Of a stretch of 64,000 nucleotides of DNA, positions 12,501 through 19,674 are shown piece by piece. The stretch lies in assembly GCA_946894095.1 (NCBI GenBank), contig OX335657.1, positions 1,240,001-1,304,000 of the forward strand. Direction: 5' to 3'. The DNA is from Incurvaria masculella. Taxonomy: Eukaryota > Arthropoda > Insecta > Lepidoptera > Incurvariidae. The position numbers and the translations under genes are program-made. Every line of letters starts with the position of its first letter. Position 1 is the stretch's first letter. A model generated the notes under the pieces. The model saw only the letters and a list, made by a program, of their open reading frames with translations. It made no database searches and was not told the DNA's origin.

Positions 12501-15500
12501 CGTTTTAGACTGACTCACCATCGGCTGCGAGAAGATTTTCCAGAACGTGCAGCAGAAGATGTCGCCACCTGACTGCCAGCAGACGAAGAGCGAAGCTGGC
12601 AAGGTAGGCTGCTACTCACTGTACCGAAGAAAGGTGAGTTACTGTTTGAGCTGCACATTGTAGACAGACACGCAATCGGCTGCGAGAAGACCTTCCAGAA
12701 CCTGCGACAGAAGATGTCTGAAATAAAAAAGTACTGAAAAAGGTTATATTAAAGTTCTTCAGACAAGGAAACTGATTCAGAATTTAAAAAATATTTTGTC
12801 CCTAAGCTCTTGCACAATTGCAAGACGCGCGAATGGCGAAGCCAAAGAATGCAAGATAGTGCGATGGGAGCGGTCGCAAATTCACAACATGGGTCTGCAT
12901 GTTTGTTTGCCGGACGGCACGCATGCAATTTGGAGGTGAATCGTACCTATGGAGAAATATCCATCCTAATGCATTCACAGTAATTGACGCTCTCGTGTCC
13001 ATATGTGCCATGAGTGGCAGTGGAAATCTAGCTTAAAGTTGAAGAGTAGGCTTATTTGAGTATTAGTATTTCCTGTACCTGCTTGAACTAATCATTTTAT
13101 GCCAGCTAAAATGACATGTAGAGCTATTGATCCGTTCAAAAGACCTAACATATCTCTTTCTTTGCGGTGCCACTGACTGTACCATCGAGTCGTTGCGCAG
13201 GCGATGCACGAGGAGGTGGGCAGCGGCTACCGACTGCCGACGACGCGCTGGTCGGGATACTATTTCAGCCACACGTCGCCGAGTGCGCTGAAGCTGGGAG
13301 ACCTCAAGCACAACTCCGTGAGTATTGTATAGTGTGTCCGCCGTTTGTCCAATGCCACATTAATAGCTTATTGTGCGATTTTTTACTCTGTCTATAGTAC
13401 ATTTATTTATTTTGTTAATGTTGTCAGTCAGTTTTAGAATAGGTACAATAAAGATGCATAATTTCGAAATATCATGCACTTATTTTGGTACTGCAGTTGT
13501 TTTTACATAGCATTGAGGGACATTTTTCAGCTCTCTTCAGATTCCTTTTTCATAAACTTCCGTTATTTTTATAGCCCTTTCCGGGCATTCAACAAAAACT
13601 GTAACAAAAACACCAAAATAAATAATAACTTTAACCAAAATGCAATGATTGTGGAACTACAGTTTTTCGATAATTTGAACTTACATCAGCAAACATAGCG
13701 ATAGTGTTAGTGGGCGCGACGGACCGCGCGGGGAGCAAAGGGTAATACCTCTGTCCCCTCCTTCAGACTACACCAATATTTTGCTGCTGCGATGTCCCTC
13801 AGTTTGTTTTAGAGCGATCTACAAGTTCGTTGTGGGAGGCACTCCATTCAGTGTATAAGACACTCCCTTCAATTATTAAGCTGAGGAACTCTTCAGCTTC
13901 TGTTGTCCAGGTCTAGTATTTGCCAGCGTTTAAGTCGTGATATGGATTCTTCGGAGTTCGGCAGACTTCTTGCCCTGCTTTGGTGTGGTTTGTCACAGAA
14001 GTGTTTGACTTCCTAGTTCACTGTTGCCGCCTGCAAGTATTGGTGGATTTCGTCGTTTCTGGTAAACCTAGGTGCTTTAGTGATTGTCAACCTAAACTAA
14101 CATAACATGAAAAAACCGGCCAAGTGCGAGTCGGACTCGCGCACGAAGGGTTCCATACAAAATTTAACACAAAAAAATCTCATTTTTTGTGTGGGCCCCC
14201 TTAGTTTTTTATGATTTTTTTATTTTACCTATTTGTTGTTATAGCGGCAAAATAAATACACACCTGTGACGGACGGACGGACGGACGGACAGACAGGAAA
14301 GGCTTAGTAATAGGATTCCGTTGGCACCCTTTGGGTACGGAACCCTAAAAAGAAAGACATAGTTGGGGAATAAGATCCAGTGTGAACGAAAGTCCCTCAG
14401 AAATGACTAAAAATAAATGAATCCCTCCAGCCGCAGCCCGAGCCGGCGGCATGGAACAAGTCGGAGCCGCTGGTGCGCCCCAACATCGCGCCGCCGGCGG
14501 AGAGCGCGCCCGCCGCCGCCGCGCCGCCCGCGCACCCCGCGCCCTCCGCGCCCCCCTCGCCGCGCGCCACCGGCTGCGCCGCGCTCGCCGACCTGTTCGC
14601 GGACGCCGGCCTGCACAAATACATCGGTGAGAACGGCGAATGTTTATGTGAAATGTATGTATGTATAATCGACCGTGAAGCAAGGACACATTCATTAAAG
14701 AAAGACGTCTGTAAGGCTGGACCCGAACCAGCAAAACATACCATTCGCGGGTATTGCGTCTAACCAATTTCGCCACCTGTTGTAAACCCATAATTTGGAA
14801 TTCTCCTACAGTCCCTCTTCCCGTAAACTATGCCTCCTACTAACACAGTATTTAAGATCATACATACCTACATTCATTTATTTAACGCTATACCTACGTT
14901 ATGGACCTTGTCTGCAAAGTTTGAGCATTCAAACATACATACATACACGTCACATTCCTTGAAATAAGCGACGTTCATGCTGAGTACGAAAAAGTATATT
15001 TAGTTAGGCAATTTTTTTTTTTATGTGACTGGACATGGATGGCTAATACCACAAGTTCTGTCATGGTATTAGCCCAACACACCACATGGGAACTAGGTGC
15101 CATGCCAGGACCTTCCTTATATTGCACGGCTACATTGAACTGGATGGAAAACACGGACAATTTTCATTGCCGCTTCGACCATCGTTCATCCAATGCGATG
15201 GTACCAACCCGGGCGGGATAAACCCTACCACCTAGTAAGTAAGGAAGGGGACCTACAGCTTAACGTGGAATCCGAACCACGGCCAGCCTCTCTCAACGGT
15301 CGAATGGTCACCCATCAAAGACCAGACCGGACCCAGCGTTGCTTAACTTCGGAGAGCGATCGCCGAAGTGTCGCGCCACTGGGCCACTGAGACTGACAGT
15401 GTCTAATGTTTATTTATTTAGTACTAGCTAGGGTCGCTGCACCTCTGAGGACACTATAGATTATTTTTTAATAGCCCAAGTTAATCTGCGGCCTATAAAT

Positions 15501-18456
15501 GCAAACGATCATCGACATTCCAAAAATAAGAATCCACCGATCCTCTGGATCTATAGGATCGGTAAACAATGGAATGAACTCCCTTCCGAGGCATTTCCCC
15601 CAAATTACGACCTGGGGTCCTTCAAACGTGGTGTGAAGAAGCACCTGGCGGCTGGCATAGTTTTCGCAGCCCCCCTGAATGTTCGAAAACCCATGGGCGT
15701 CGTCGGGCATCTTTAGGTCCTGGCGTACTTCATATGCCGCGCTTAACATAAAAAAAAGGCCGTCCGTTGCTGACTGAAAGGAAATACCGATAAACATTCG
15801 CATTTATCTGTAAAATATACCTCGATATCGGTGACATTATGCATTCCCACACATTGCCACAAGACTATTGCCCAAAAGGTACCATTCCAGGTATTCTATA
15901 TCCATTCCCTTTTAAATCGCTGCTCAACCGCCTCTTTTTGTTTGTAAAACCATGTTCGGGGTTATATACGTCGCAGGGGACCCAACTTAGTCCTCAAATT
16001 ATTCACTATGAGAACTTTGTTAAGGGTTGATTTTTTAATCCTCAGATAGTACTAATAGGACTGATAGTACAAACTCACATATGTTAAAAGACGGATAGTC
16101 ATTGCCGGAGAATGATTAATCCTATCACAATTATCTGACTATAATTTTACTAATAAACATATGGACTTACTATATTGGATGAATAAGCAGGAACGTAAAC
16201 AAATCGGTCGAAAAGTATCTGGCTGTTTATCAGACTATTGAAAAATCAGCCCTAAAAATATTTGTGACTATTTGAATAAACTGTCATAATACACAAACTG
16301 TTGATATTTTCAATTATTTGATCTGTGCAATTTTGTGGATCCACTCCGTTCTATAATTGTCGCTTCGTTTTTGCAGAGATGTTCCAGCGTCACGAGGTGG
16401 ACCTGGCCACGTTCGCGTCGCTCAACGACACCGACCTCACCACCATCGGCATCGCAGCGTTCGGCGCGCGCAGAAAAATGCTGCTCCTTATCAGAGGTAC
16501 GGCACCCTGTGTGCTATGTGTGCTGTGTGGAATGATTGAATAACATTTGTAAGGTGAAACGACTTGCTGGTGCCTGGAATAATAATCTATGTAATATATC
16601 TATCATTGACTTATGTAGGTATTTATTAACCTTGCTGTTTCAGCCGATGTCTACCGAATCGTAGACCTAACAATGTTTTTACTAAACTTATTTGATTCGC
16701 TCAGCAGTGCATATATGGTTAAAGGACAGGTTTTCTTCTATTGTCTGAAATCCTATTCACTTTTGACATGATTATTCCATGGCTCGGAATATAGGTCCCC
16801 TTCCCTCCTTGCTAGGCATTAGGGCTTAAGTCCGTCCAGGTTGGAATTCTAGATGGTCAAAGCGGCAGTAAAATATTGTCCACATTTTTAGTCTGATTGT
16901 AATTGTGTTCAAACCATAGACCTAGGATGTACTGCACGCGCAAGCTAGGTCTGGTTCATACATATAAAGGGATTATGTGATATTAGCATCTTAACCTGGC
17001 TGATTATGACATGCTGTCAGGAAGTGACGCCCTCATGGCATATAGCAGCCAGCCATGTGGGTAATGATGTTCCTGTCAAGCCAGCACTTAATTATTTGCT
17101 AGTGTTATTTGCCATAGGCACCCTTTGCCCAAGTGCTCCCTTCCACTCAAGTTATGACTGTCATACTAAGGCTGAGATAAATAGTCGTAACAGAAACTAA
17201 GACTAACGAAAAGTAGTACTTTGTGACGTCACTTTGACACATTTTGTATGGACGAAATCTCAAAGTAACGCAAAGTACTAAGACGTCACAAAGTACTTTT
17301 TTATTTTTTTTTATTTATGCGACCTGACATGGATGGCTAATACCACACAACTACCATTATGATATTAGCCCAATACACCTCATTCCCGAAGGAATTTGGT
17401 GCCGTGCCAGGACCTTCCCTTTATGAGCACGGCTACATTAAACTGGATGGAAAACACGGACAATTTTTCATTGCCGCTTCGACCATCTTTTCATTCAATG
17501 CGATGGTACCAACCCGGGCGGGCATAAACCCTACCACCTAGTAGGGGAAGGGGACCTACAGTTTTACATGGATTCCGAACCATGGAGCAGCTCGCATTCG
17601 TAACGAAATGCACTTATCGAACTCGGAAAGAGAAAGACAGTGGTGCATGTCGGTATTGAACCCAGGTCTCTGGTACGCTAGGCCAGTCCCCGCGCCACTA
17701 GGCTACGAACTGCTACTACTTTTCGTATTATATATTCTTTTTATGATATTTTATATATATATTTATCTCAACCTAAGACTGAGATAAAAAGTCGTAACAG
17801 AAGCTAACACTAACGAAAAGTAGTACTTAGTGATGTCACTTTGCATTTCTTTGAGATTTAGTCCATACAAAATGTTTCAAAGTGACGTCACAAAGTACTA
17901 CTTTTTGTTAGGCTTATTTTCTTTTACGAATATTTATCCCAGCCTCAGTATAGTTCTTGCAATTCACGAAGTCTTGTGGGCTTTATTTGTGTTAAACAGG
18001 TATCTGCATGCATGTCAAAGTGTGCGTAAGATAGCCAAACTCTATCTTATGGTTAAGCATAAAAACCATAAAGATAAATGCCAATCATTCCCGAGCGTGC
18101 TCTTACGCACACTTTGACATGAGCAAGCCATGATGACATGATGAATTTAACTTTTCATTATTCAGTATTAAACTGAATACCTTATTTCTTAATTGATGAT
18201 GTAATAAACATATCTTCTGCATTAATAAGCTGATTTTGCATCTATTTAACGACAACAAATATACAGCGGGTTCGGTGTGCCCCTCGCACGTGCCCCATTT
18301 GTCCGATTTGGCACAAGATTATTTGTGGCACTGAATATTTGAGTATTTTCAGATCTAAGGAAGCAGATGCCCGCTTCCCCCGAGAGCCAGAGGCAGCTGA
18401 TGCTGTCCCCGCAGCGTTACTCCACCAAGCCCATGCATGGTCAGGACCAGTGGTAA
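392..18456 (+). CDS. BicC: Bicaudal-C (BicC) RNA-binding protein, 3' part of gene, 16 coding exons
   Basis: Exons: 392-541, 1007-1120, 3618-3743, 4774-4992, 5496-5558, 6834-6939, 7386-7583, 9034-9177, 9808-9890, 10715-10817, 11371-11463, 11843-11982, 13201-13317, 14431-14626, 16377-16496, 18353-18456. Every junction is GT-AG and the phases join into one frame of 691 codons ending in TAA. The order is KH and KH-like segments, then a low-complexity Pro/Ala/Gln/Ser linker, then a C-terminal SAM domain, which is the Bicaudal-C architecture. In the known family, BicC binds mRNAs through its KH domains, recruits the CCR4-NOT deadenylase, and polymerises through SAM in cytoplasmic granules; it acts in oogenesis and epithelial patterning. 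The N-terminus, with the first KH domain and the start codon, is upstream of the window. The first exon starts in phase 0, inside the Gly-rich KH loop. Identification rests on remembered family sequence; exon edges are hand-placed. Confidence 0.93.
1007..1120 (+). CDS. BicC: BicC exon b: linker into KH-like domain
   Basis: 38 codons, phase 0 to 0. It begins ALTPLIFSFELP and ends QENYNVQ. The acceptor is TTTCAG; an alternative AG 16 bases upstream (end of TTGCAG) would break the frame. Confidence 0.88.
1436..2696 (-). mobile_element. CR1/Jockey-like LINE, 3' fragment
   Basis: Minus-strand reading gives an RT segment with LFADDSTVI and a following NLILNIEKTK, then the conserved C-terminal region (LRYGLLFWGNS, LFNEIP). 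The 3' end has AATAAA and a (TTTTGAT)n-like tail near 1440-1470. Frames are interrupted, and the 5' part stops at a MITE. Confidence 0.85.
2697..3237 (-). mobile_element. TTAA-flanked MITE (GGTGGCCCAACCCG family)
   Basis: 541 bp between TTAA sites with inverted ends TTAAGGTGGCCC(A)... Non-coding interior shared with the copies at 32889, 53384 and 61574. TTAA duplication is typical of piggyBac-type transposases; no transposase is encoded. Confidence 0.85.
3618..3743 (+). CDS. BicC: BicC exon c: KH-like domain
   Basis: 42 codons, phase 0 to 0, beginning VMLRTRPKLHANMLVVKG and ending MCGSVA before GTAAGT. It follows directly in frame from NVQ of the preceding exon. Confidence 0.9.
3990..4693 (+). 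mobile_element. tRNA-headed SINE split by a MITE
   Basis: SINE segments 3990-4133 and 4490-4693 flank an inverted-repeat element. Old and diverged. Confidence 0.7.
4134..4489. mobile_element. Long inverted-repeat MITE nested in a SINE
   Basis: The ends CGGCCCGTAAGC and GCTTACGGGCCG are exact inverses. Inner arms (CCCATACAAACGTAGTTTAC and its complement) extend the foldback. TTAA occurs just outside both ends. Confidence 0.82.
4774..4992 (+). CDS. BicC: BicC exon d: further KH domain
   Basis: 73 codons, phase 0 to 0. It contains VLGPQAAQLKLIMRGTGARI followed by VFPDADDPN and a C-terminal YRARQQLV helix. The GxxG loop reads G-P-Q-A, so the second glycine is absent, which suggests altered or scaffold-type RNA contact. 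Confidence 0.92.
5038..5460 (+). repeat. G-run minisatellite in BicC intron
   Basis: About five units of 80-105 bp starting TACTCCATGACGGGG, with runs of 7-13 G and 6-13 C. It fills most of the short intron between two KH-region exons and could form quadruplexes. Confidence 0.85.
5496..5558 (+). CDS. BicC: BicC exon e: short inter-domain strand
   Basis: 21 codons, GSLPLVVIFDVPDEGRSIEQ plus D. It matches the strand that follows the KH helix in BicC proteins. The preceding intron is mostly the G-run minisatellite. Confidence 0.87.
6288..6698 (+). mobile_element. tRNA-headed SINE
   Basis: The head has an A-box TAGCCTAGTGG and a degenerate B-box (GCGTTCAATTT here; GGGTTCAATTCC in the copy at 31916). 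The shared body runs through CCCGCCCGGGTTGGTACCAT to a short A-rich tail. Best full-length plus-strand copy. Confidence 0.88.
6834..6939 (+). CDS. BicC: BicC exon f: last KH-like domain, first half
   Basis: Phase 0 in, phase 1 out (donor GTCAGT). It encodes LVNRVMQTHNVFVNVRRKPR and then the VSVVIKGIERCAG strand. Confidence 0.9.
7190..7362 (+). mobile_element. CCGGCCAAG repeat, 3' part only
   Basis: Contains the AGCGGCAAAATAAATACACA and GACGGACGGACGG segments; 24 bp before a BicC exon. A 5' part only occurs at 31186-31265. Confidence 0.7.
7386..7583 (+). CDS. BicC: BicC exon g: end of KH-like domain and start of linker
   Basis: Phase 1 in and out. It begins DIYEARRELMG, the terminal KH-like helix, and passes into a Pro/Ala/Ser-rich stretch. 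The second half is extremely GC-rich. Confidence 0.9.
8085..8225 (+). mobile_element. LINE 3' end
   Basis: Non-coding tail with GTAACCTGGACAGGTCGGC and a terminal AATAAAGAATTTTC. A reverse tail of another LINE lies at 7910-7965. Confidence 0.55.
8680..8940 (+). repeat. Dispersed repeat, pair with 28010-28265
   Basis: Shared landmarks: GGCATGCGGTCGATATCGCG/CGGCATACGGCCGATATTGC, ACACAAACCCT, GTACGTTT(T/A)AGTTGG and CTTTGGAAAAT. Unclassified. Confidence 0.6.
9034..9177 (+). CDS. BicC: BicC exon h: Pro-rich linker
   Basis: Phase 1 to 1, starting GNYPSPLYNPPSPASQPW. Low-complexity Pro/Ser/Ala, assigned by phase and by splice sites (AAG acceptor, GTACTG donor). Confidence 0.82.
9808..9890 (+). 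CDS. BicC: BicC exon i: Gln-rich linker
   Basis: Phase 1 in, phase 0 out. It includes VSRVHQQMLMQQCQQLAHTS. Splice sites are GCAG and GTAAGT. Confidence 0.84.
9915..10490. mobile_element. SINE body fragments around an unrelated AT-rich stretch
   Basis: A plus body piece at 9915-10020 and a rearranged piece at 10345-10490 (GAAGGAATTAGGTGCC). Sequence between is AT-rich with nothing recognised. Confidence 0.6.
10715..10817 (+). CDS. BicC: BicC exon j: Ser/Gly-rich linker
   Basis: Phase 0 to 1, NSLSQLLNMSGPGSSGYQSN followed by FTGSTVSLDTHSVS. TTTCAG acceptor, GTACGC donor. Confidence 0.84.
10905..11245 (+). mobile_element. 5S-rRNA-headed SINE, older copy
   Basis: Plus copy with a degraded head (AATGGGTGACCATT retained) and recognisable body ending CATAAAAAAAT. 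Confidence 0.75.
11371..11463 (+). CDS. BicC: BicC exon k: Ser-rich linker
   Basis: Phase 1 to 1, with SSNVVSPSVSPISKSHSPAR, a run of Ser-Pro sites. GTGAGT donor. Confidence 0.85.
11843..11982 (+). CDS. BicC: BicC exon l: parent of the downstream pseudo-exon array
   Basis: Phase 1 in, phase 0 out. It encodes GADLQDLLSELSVVDRRAVG and then CEKTFFQNLQQKM. The intron that follows holds five degraded copies of this exon (12024-12717). Confidence 0.86.
12024..12717 (+). repeat. 155-bp tandem array of degraded BicC exon copies
   Basis: Five units lie in the intron after the 11843-11982 exon. GCTACTCACTGTACC recurs at 12146, 12301, 12456 and 12611, spaced exactly 155 bp. Each unit contains a copy of that exon including a donor-like GGCAAG|GTAGG. 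The units share a stop (GAC TGA for GAC CGA) and a 3-base loss, so they are pseudo-exons. Confidence 0.9.
12785..13200 (+). other. BicC intron segment, unassigned
   Basis: Moderately complex sequence with no open frame or repeat match within the window. Confidence 0.5.
13201..13317 (+). CDS. BicC: BicC exon m: conserved linker motif
   Basis: 39 codons, phase 0 to 0: AMHEEVGSGYRLPTTRWSGY followed by YFSHTSPSALKLGDLKHNS. GCGCAG acceptor, GTGAGT donor. Confidence 0.86.
13318..14102 (+). other. BicC intron segment, unassigned
   Basis: AT-rich first half. The second half is more complex (GGGCGCGACGGACCGCGCGG near 13711) but matches nothing else in the window. Confidence 0.5.
14103..14353 (+). 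mobile_element. CCGGCCAAGTGCGAGTCGGA repeat, copy 1
   Basis: Runs from ACCGGCCAAGTGCGAGTCGG to GGGTACGGAACCCTAAAA with a (GACG)n tract inside. Unclassified dispersed element. Confidence 0.75.
14431..14626 (+). CDS. BicC: BicC exon n: Ala/Pro-rich linker and SAM start
   Basis: Phase 0 to 1. A very GC-rich Ala/Pro tract leads into ALADLFADAGLHKYI, the first helices of the SAM domain. Confidence 0.9.
15010..15398 (-). mobile_element. 5S-rRNA-headed SINE
   Basis: Minus strand head includes CTCCGAAGTTAAGCAACGCT and then GATGGGTGACC, which match the 5S rRNA internal promoter (A-box and C-box regions). The rest is the same body as the tRNA-headed SINE, ending in an A-run. Confidence 0.88.
15470..15760 (+). 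mobile_element. LINE 3' coding remnant
   Basis: One plus frame reads RIGKQWNELPSEAFPPNYDL and then FKRGVKKHL, a common LINE ORF2 ending. Related pieces occur at about 25435-25530 (+) and 61240-61350 (-). Confidence 0.65.
16377..16496 (+). CDS. BicC: BicC exon o: SAM domain core
   Basis: Phase 1 to 1. It encodes MFQRHEVDLATFASLNDTDL and then TTIGIAAFGARRKMLLLIR, the central and terminal SAM helices that mediate head-to-tail polymerisation in this family. Confidence 0.94.
16775..16890 (+). mobile_element. SINE body fragment
   Basis: CATGGCTCGGAATATAGGTC through GATGGTCAAAGCGGCAG matches the shared SINE body. Confidence 0.65.
17158..17910. mobile_element. Two palindromic MITEs with TGACGTCA cores, one split by a SINE
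   Basis: Arms AAAGTAGTACTTTGTGACGT and its inverse occur at 17158-17302 (continuing after the SINE at 17714) and at 17772-17910. Both contain GTGACGTCAC. Confidence 0.75.
17303..17713 (-). mobile_element. tRNA-headed SINE
   Basis: Full-length minus copy from a T-run to the GGCTACGAAC head end. It sits inside a palindromic MITE. Confidence 0.87.
18011..18121. mobile_element. Short foldback element
   Basis: Perfect 21-bp arms starting CATGTCAAAGTGTGCGTAAG at 18011-18031 and 18101-18121, with a second smaller hairpin inside. In the last BicC intron. Confidence 0.75.
18353..18456 (+). CDS. BicC: BicC exon p: C-terminal tail and stop
   Basis: Phase 1 in. It encodes DLRKQMPASPESQRQLMLSP, then a short polar tail ending GQDQW and TAA at 18454-18456. 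A 172-bp tandem repeat begins about 12 bases downstream. Confidence 0.9.
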
Positions 18457-18468
18457 CTCCCTCCCCTA

Positions 18469-19674
18469 GAACGAATGACTCTTTTAGTCCATTCAATCTA
18501 AGTATATTTTCCCATAGTTAAGTCTGATTTGATGCCATATAGTATGATGCTAAGTCATTATAAAGAGTTTGATACTCGTCTGATCGCTCAAAATGTACTT
18601 AAACATGGTATTAGTCTGAATAGATAGCCTTATAGTTGCATCTTTAGAACAAGTGACTGTCTATTCAATCAAAGTACATGTTCCCATAGTTAAGTCCTAT
18701 TTGATGTCATATAGTACAATGCTAAGTTATTATAAAGAGTCAGATACTTGTCTGTATGCTCGAAATGTACTTGAACATGTTACAAGTCTGAATAGATTGC
18801 CTTAGCGTTGCATCTTTAGAACAAGTGACTGTCTATTTAATCAAAGAACATGTTCCTATAGTAAAGACTGATTTGATGCCATAGAGTAAGATGCTAAGTT
18901 ATTACAAAGAGTTAGATACTCGTCTGTTTGCTCAAAATGTACTTAAACATGTTACAAGTCTGAATAGATTGCCTTAGCGTTGCATCTTTAGAACAAGTGA
19001 CTGTCTATTTAATCAAAGAACATGTTCCTATAGTAAAGACTGATTTGATGCCATAGAGTAAGATGCTAAGTTATTACAAAGAGTTAGATACTCGTCTGTT
19101 TGCTCAAAATGTACTTAAACATGTTACAAGTCTGAATAGATTGCCTTAGCGTTGCATCTTTAGAACAAGTGACTGTCTATTTAATCAAAGAACATGTTCC
19201 TATAGTAAAGACTGATTTGATGCCATAGAGTAAGATGCTAAGTTATTATAAAGAGTTAGATACTCGTCTGATTGCTCAAAATGTACTTAAACATGTTACA
19301 AGTCTGAATAGATTGCCTTAGCTTTGCATCTTTAGAACAAGTGACTGTCTATTTAATCAAAGAACATGTTCCTATAGTAAAGACTGATTTGATGCCATAG
19401 AGTAAGATGCTAAGTTATTATAAAGAGTTAGATACTCGTCTGATTGCTCAAAATGTACTTAAACATGTTATTAGTCTGAATAGATTGCCTTAGCGTTGCA
19501 TCTTTAGAACAAGTGACTGTCTATTCAATCAAAGAACATGTTCCTATAGTAAAGACTGATTTGATGCCATAGAGTATGATGCTAAGTTATTATAAAGAGT
19601 TAGATACTCGTCTGATTGCTGAAAATGTACTTAAACATGTTCTAAGTCTGAATAGATTGCCTTAGCGTTGCATT
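18469..19674 (+). repeat. 172-bp tandem repeat, seven units
   Basis: TGAATAGATTGCCTTAG-type landmarks recur at 18617, 18789, 18961, 19133, 19305, 19477 and 19649, all exactly 172 bp apart. The outer units are more diverged than the inner ones. The array starts about 12 bp past the BicC stop and may be transcribed as 3' UTR. Confidence 0.95.

Noticed and set aside
14345..14791. Minus-strand frames opposite the BicC Ala/Pro exon
   Set aside because: GC-rich antisense shadows rich in Arg/Ala; the plus-strand exon explains the openness.
15290..15395. A genuine 5S rRNA gene on the minus strand
   Set aside because: Only the internal promoter region resembles 5S; it is followed by SINE body and an A-tail and recurs in several copies.
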